Below, piece after piece: positions 8,306 through 9,636 of a stretch of 9,636 nucleotides of DNA (the stretch's first letter is position 1; every line of letters begins with the position of its first letter). Origin of the DNA: JBDTGE01 sp050742975 (GTDB lineage Bacteria > Actinomycetota > Actinomycetes > Mycobacteriales > Jatrophihabitantaceae); contig JBOGDQ010000211.1 of the NCBI GenBank assembly GCA_050742975.1, positions 1 to 9,636 of the forward strand, read 5' to 3'. The translations under genes and the position numbers were made by a program. The notes beneath the pieces are model-generated. The model was not told the DNA's origin, made no database searches, and saw nothing but the letters and a program-made list of their open reading frames with translations.

Positions 8306-9549
8306 GCATCCCGGTTCCGGACGCGGCCCGGCTGCGGGCGCTGCGGCGGATGAAGGGGACCGCCGGCAGCCTGCTGGTGGTCGCGGCGATCGTCTACGTG
8401 CTGTGCCGGGCGCTGACCGACAGGCACGGCGTGTGGGGGTACGTGCAGGCTGCGGCCGAGGCATCCATGGTCGGCGGGTTGGCCGACTGGTTTGCCGTCA
8501 CCGCCCTGTTCCGGCACCCGCTGCGGTTGCCGATCCCGCATACCGCGATCATCCCGCGCAAGAAGGACCAGATCGGTACCGGGCTGGCCGGCTTCGTCAG
8601 CCAGCACTTCCTGACCGAGGCGGTGGTCGGCGAGCGGGTGGCCGCGGCGCGGGTGCCGCAGCGGGTCGGTGACTGGCTGGCCGAGCCCGCGCACGCCCGG
8701 CAGGTCGCCGAGGAGCTCAGCAACGCGGTCGGCGGGCTGGCGTCGGTGCTGCACGACGACGAGCTGCGCACCGCTGTCGCCACGTTCGCAGACAAGCGGC
8801 TGCGCGAGCTGGACGCGTCCCCGCTGCTCGCCCGGCTCCTGGACGCGGTCTGCGACTCCGGGCAGCACCAGCTCGTGCTGACGTCGGTGTTGCGCGCGAC
8901 GATGCGCTTCCTCGACGAGAACCGCGGCGTGTTCCGCGACCGGCTCGCCGACGAGTCGCCGGAGTGGGTGCCCGAGTGGGTCGACGACAAGGTCTTCGCC
9001 AGGGGCTTCACCGCCGTGCAGTCGTTCCTCGCCGACGTCTCCGTGCAGGACGAGCACGAACTGCGTCGCACGTACGACGCGAAGCTGCGTGATCTGGCGC
9101 AGCGCCTGCGCACCGATCCGGAGCAGATGGCGAAGGTCGAGCAGGCCAAGCTCCAGCTGCTCGATCACCCGAAGGTGCGTGAGTGGCTCTCCACGCTCTG
9201 GGTGAACGGCAAGGCGCTCGTCGTGGACGGCGCGGCCGACCCGGACTCGGACCTGCGCCGTACCGTCGAGTCGCTCACCGCGCGCGCGGGGGAGGTGCTG
9301 CGTGACGATCCGACGGTGGCCGCGAAGGTCGACGAGGTGCTCCAGCGCGTCGTCGGGCACGTGGTGACCAATTACGCCGACGACCTGGCCGGCGTAATCT
9401 CGGCGACCGTCGAGCGCTGGGACACCGACGAGACCAGCCGCCGGTTGGAGCTGCAGGTAGGCCGCGACCTGCAGTTCATCCGGATCAACGGCACCGTCGT
9501 CGGCGCGCTCGCGGGCCTGGCGATCTACGCCCTCAGCCAGCTGTTCTAG
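8302..9549 (+). CDS. DUF445 (YjiN-like) membrane protein
   Basis: A 415-residue member of the DUF445 family; its biochemical role is not known. It starts at the ATG of an ATGA overlap with the ATP-grasp gene and has no Shine-Dalgarno of its own. Residues 20-37 form a first membrane segment (TAGSLLVVAAIVYVLCRA), followed by the family signature AAEASMVGGLADWFAVTALF (51-70) and RHPLRLPIPHTAIIPRKKDQIG (71-92). A long central part (about 95-390) is charged and mostly helical, perhaps coiled-coil, with repeated hydrophobic spacing. The C-terminus has the second signature, ERWDTDETSRRLELQVGRDL (371-390), QFIRINGTVVG (391-401), and a last membrane segment at 395-412, ending SQLF. Both termini thus touch the membrane while the middle lies on one side. 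Length is normal for the family, and the gene is intact. The frame is open upstream to 7366, but that part is antiparallel reading of, or out of frame with, the neighbouring genes. Confidence 0.92.
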   Translation: MSIPVPDAARLRALRRMKGTAGSLLVVAAIVYVLCRALTDRHGVWGYVQAAAEASMVGGLADWFAVTALFRHPLRLPIPHTAIIPRKKDQIGTGLAGFVSQHFLTEAVVGERVAAARVPQRVGDWLAEPAHARQVAEELSNAVGGLASVLHDDELRTAVATFADKRLRELDASPLLARLLDAVCDSGQHQLVLTSVLRATMRFLDENRGVFRDRLADESPEWVPEWVDDKVFARGFTAVQSFLADVSVQDEHELRRTYDAKLRDLAQRLRTDPEQMAKVEQAKLQLLDHPKVREWLSTLWVNGKALVVDGAADPDSDLRRTVESLTARAGEVLRDDPTVAAKVDEVLQRVVGHVVTNYADDLAGVISATVERWDTDETSRRLELQVGRDLQFIRINGTVVGALAGLAIYALSQLF

Positions 9550-9636
9550 TTGACGGCGCCCAGGCGATCTTGCTGCGCCTCGTAGTCCCGCTGACGGCAG
9601 CCGCAGGAAGATCAACCGCAGGCACGACCGCGACTC
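9550..9636. other. Right flank, no confident gene
   Basis: These 87 bases follow the DUF445 stop. AGGCG (9562-9566) can pair with CGCCT (9576-9580) over nine bases, but without a T-tract, so a terminator is not supported. On the minus strand the stretch ending in TAG at 9547 reads CRQRDYEAQQDRLGAVN with GC-rich third positions, as the end of a convergent gene might, but a TGA interrupts that frame at about 9612-9614 and no start lies between. Whether a convergent gene ends here cannot be told from the window. Confidence 0.35.

Noticed and set aside
6239..8464. Minus-strand open frame of 741 codons
   Set aside because: It runs antisense to the ATP-grasp gene and out of frame with the unknown membrane-protein gene, has an Arg/Ala/Gly-rich composition, and shows no domain. 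It is an open shadow caused by high GC.
8167..9615. Minus-strand open frame of 482 codons opposite DUF445
   Set aside because: DUF445 on the plus strand has clear family signatures over its full length, and the opposing reading has none.

Overview
The window is chromosomal DNA of a high-GC actinobacterium. By eye it is around two thirds G+C or more, with strong G/C bias at third codon positions, GTG starts, ATGA gene overlaps and probable leaderless starts. The gene order ctaB <-> tkt-tal-zwf is typical of Actinomycetota, and the encoded proteins resemble mycobacterial and streptomycete orthologues as I remember them. Genus cannot be fixed from the sequence.

Layout. (1) Positions 1-4854, minus strand: a pentose-phosphate operon read tkt -> tal -> zwf. 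It codes for transketolase, transaldolase and glucose-6-phosphate dehydrogenase. zwf runs off the left edge with only its last residues missing; opcA and pgl would be expected beyond it. (2) Positions 4855-5016: a divergent promoter region. (3) Positions 5017-5991, plus strand: ctaB, heme O synthase, probably leaderless. (4) Positions 6016-7398, minus strand: a membrane-anchored extracytoplasmic protein of unknown function that ends tail-to-tail with ctaB. (5) Positions 7399-7444: a 46-bp divergent promoter region. (6) Positions 7445-9549, plus strand: a translationally coupled pair, an ATP-grasp ligase-like protein followed by a DUF445 (YjiN-like) membrane protein. (7) Positions 9550-9636: flanking DNA with no confident gene.

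How the genes work together. zwf makes NADPH and feeds the oxidative branch of the pentose phosphate pathway; tkt and tal run the reversible sugar-phosphate exchanges that link it to glycolysis. ctaB farnesylates heme b to heme O for the aa3-type terminal oxidase. The right half holds genes of unknown physiological role.

Nothing here looks like a defence island, prophage or biosynthetic cluster. The most unusual signal is a 48-bp insertion inside tkt (around 3688-3738). It is palindromic, has atypical codons, stays in frame and is flanked by a 3-bp repeat, and it looks like a small mobile palindromic element now translated as an interdomain linker. Secondary points are the apparent internal duplication in the unknown membrane protein, the coupled ATP-grasp/DUF445 pair and the very compact divergent promoter.
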